From assembly GCF_014205795.1 (NCBI RefSeq), contig NZ_JACHCN010000004.1, positions 62,001-126,000 on the forward strand: 64,000 nt of DNA, written 5' to 3'. The notes below the pieces were generated by a model, which was given only the letters and a program-made list of their open reading frames with translations, was not told where the DNA came from and did not search any database. This document shows, piece after piece, positions 63,701 to 64,000 of the stretch. This DNA comes from Rhodanobacter sp. MP7CTX1 (GTDB lineage Bacteria > Pseudomonadota > Gammaproteobacteria > Xanthomonadales > Rhodanobacteraceae). Numbering within the stretch: the first letter of the stretch is position 1; the number at the start of each line of letters is the position of its first letter. Position numbers and translations under genes: made by a program.

Positions 63701-63806
63701 GCGGGAGCGTCGTATCGCATGTTGGCGTCTTGGCGTAGCCGACCTCGACGTACGACATGGCGAATGCCACGAGGAGTACGAGAAATGCTCTTTCAAAGGC
63801 TTTCAT
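60771..63806 (-). CDS. Two-component sensor kinase with N-terminal beta-propeller
   Basis: A 1011-residue membrane kinase. A signal sequence (about 1-25) precedes a periplasmic region with about ten Reg_prop-type repeats (GWLWVGSHAGLFRFDGVRF, GSIWVGTTKGLDQFRKN, DQLWISVRHLGVFRLDG, GVIWFATTDGLASIDP), which should form two seven-bladed propellers. A Y_Y_Y domain (about 680-755, FNFTALSLAVPERVRFRVRL) leads to one membrane helix (VFLGLVIGLALWAISQLYV). HisKA_3 has His810 in ERIARDLHDTLLQDIEALV and the HATPase has REAMLNAFRHASASEVEV, DNGSGID and GHWGLVGMRERA. There is no receiver or AraC domain, so it is not a hybrid; the LuxR regulator follows it. The ligand is unknown; similar kinases sense polysaccharide breakdown products. 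Confidence 0.95.
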   Translation of the reverse strand: MKAFERAFLVLLVAFAMSYVEVGYAKTPTCDTTLPLDSIGANYHHVSWTSKDGAPAGIITIAQTPSGWLWVGSHAGLFRFDGVRFERVDLRPPQSTASHSVVHLYVTREGDLWVAYSFGGADRLAGDTSGHITHTHEEAGGGTINDFAQSAVGDMWAVTTRQDIYHLENGSWVTPAAEWGLQGRHVAYITSDSQGRLWASSDAGLYVLPVGGRKFVRAGQSPADKTEIIESQRGQLISVSEQLGYREFEAPVPTPSRSGRSSFSPTSNATIRARDGSIWSRACTVGVCRKSDPDLRAGVSMAELSGDTFARADGLSSDFALTMFEDAEGSIWVGTTKGLDQFRKNDVRVLRSSGFISFALATDAGGSLWVSTANDPCSLWTLGTTLATSGRAKHVESLYTDKDGSLLIGGSDGLVRQQNKLSLPFEPAAPIAFDHGGINAIARDRDDQLWISVRHLGVFRLDGAQWQAKGGVAALPDLYANLIVADTTGNVWLGYSDGRLAAVANGHARIYGEAEGLRTGSVTAILPGRTLLVGGDLGLYAFHEGRFQRIKAKDDRLLDGITGMAVGRDGALWVNAIGGAMRIEWRDLLGALDAPDHEVPVRLFDANDGMSGGAQQILPLHTAVEDAAGVIWFATTDGLASIDPLKLQHNPVAPKVEIQSITTPERAYVPDAQLVLPAHTHDVTFNFTALSLAVPERVRFRVRLYGVDSGWRDIDGRRSISYSNLSPGRYTFGVAASNNDGEWSHDAARASFSITPAPYQTTTFKVFLGLVIGLALWAISQLYVRRAVARVTTRMRERIHERERIARDLHDTLLQDIEALVVNLQVLGRDHVESERVQVELEGLTDEARKALLNARNRVAGLREDSGDAGLIIDALQEMGDRLRLLYPARYDLKVIGVPRALKALAGEEINSIVREAMLNAFRHASASEVEVTLVYKSSGILVSIRDNGSGIDPEVLREGRREGHWGLVGMRERATKLASHLKVSTERGVGTRISLRVRATIAYARDSRKT

Positions 63807-63973
63807 ACGAGCTCGGCGAATTCATACGTTCATCGTCAGCGCCAATGCCCGGCACGCCCATTACGCTTCTTGAATTTCATTGGGATGCCATGGCTTGGGC
63901 GAGTGAGCGAATCTAGCTTAGTTCGTAACATTGGTACAGGTTGGAGAAGTGGGAGCGATGCTTAAACGACGAA

Positions 63974-63994
63974 AGGCCGGGAAAGACCCGGCCT
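63974..63994. terminator. Hairpin at window end
   Basis: AGGCCGGG and CCCGGCCT form an 8-bp stem around AAAGA. It probably ends a minus-strand gene beyond the window, since no plus-strand gene precedes it. Confidence 0.55.
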
Positions 63995-64000
63995 CATTCG

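Overview
The window is a high-GC chromosomal segment of a gammaproteobacterium. The order of housekeeping genes and the protein sequences fit Xanthomonadales, most likely Rhodanobacteraceae (the Dyella/Rhodanobacter/Luteibacter group). That placement is inferred from gene content, the phoB-phoR-ppk-ppx cluster and the intergenic palindromic repeats; no rRNA marker is present. No CRISPR array, transposase, integrase or prophage gene was seen.

Region 1 (1-20.9 kb) is mostly core functions. It holds obgE, rpmA and rplU; uvrA with an overlapping thioesterase gene; a DUF4139 exported protein; two crotonases; a DUF1289-Nudix fusion overlapping a sulfurtransferase gene; an exported FKBP isomerase; and the minus-strand run nnr-tsaE-amiC-mutL followed by a DUF1684 protein. 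queG follows on the plus strand. Region 2 (21-25.4 kb) is the pcnB-folK-panB-panC-panD group for tRNA/RNA tailing, folate and pantothenate, with a 177-bp inverted-repeat element between panB and panC. Region 3 (25.4-34.7 kb) has tRNA-Glu, fdxA, a BamC-like lipoprotein gene and dapA facing gcvR-bcp (the same arrangement as E. coli bamC-dapA/gcvR-bcp), phoH, thiD, an LpxO-like hydroxylase, an NAD-type isocitrate dehydrogenase, an AhpD-like protein and a glutaredoxin.

Region 4 (34.8-44.1 kb) has a BepA-like M48 protease, the phosphate two-component system phoB-phoR, polyphosphate kinase and exopolyphosphatase, then an exported cyclophilin and lpxH. Region 5 (44.1-64 kb) is accessory and directed at the cell surface and outside world: two large secreted S53 (sedolisin) proteases, a trimeric autotransporter adhesin followed by a small exported protein, a FrnE-like DsbA protein, a LysR regulator, a DUF3311/sodium-solute symporter pair, an exported SGNH hydrolase, and a beta-propeller sensor kinase with its LuxR-type response regulator.

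The most unusual non-coding content is a set of structured intergenic repeats in at least five families. These are three tandem ~150-bp units carrying a 76-bp palindrome (9.0-9.4 kb), two 105-bp cruciform elements (14.0 and 32.7 kb), two elements with TCATTCCTGCGAAGGCAGG-like ends (2.9 and 30.6 kb), a nested TAGGTTGGG element (32.6 kb), and the 177-bp element whose end lies five bases from the panC start codon. No clearly new multi-gene system was identified. The best candidates for new biology are the panB-panC element, the adhesin/sedolisin/small-protein group, and the propeller-kinase/SGNH-hydrolase/FG-GAP-sedolisin neighbourhood.
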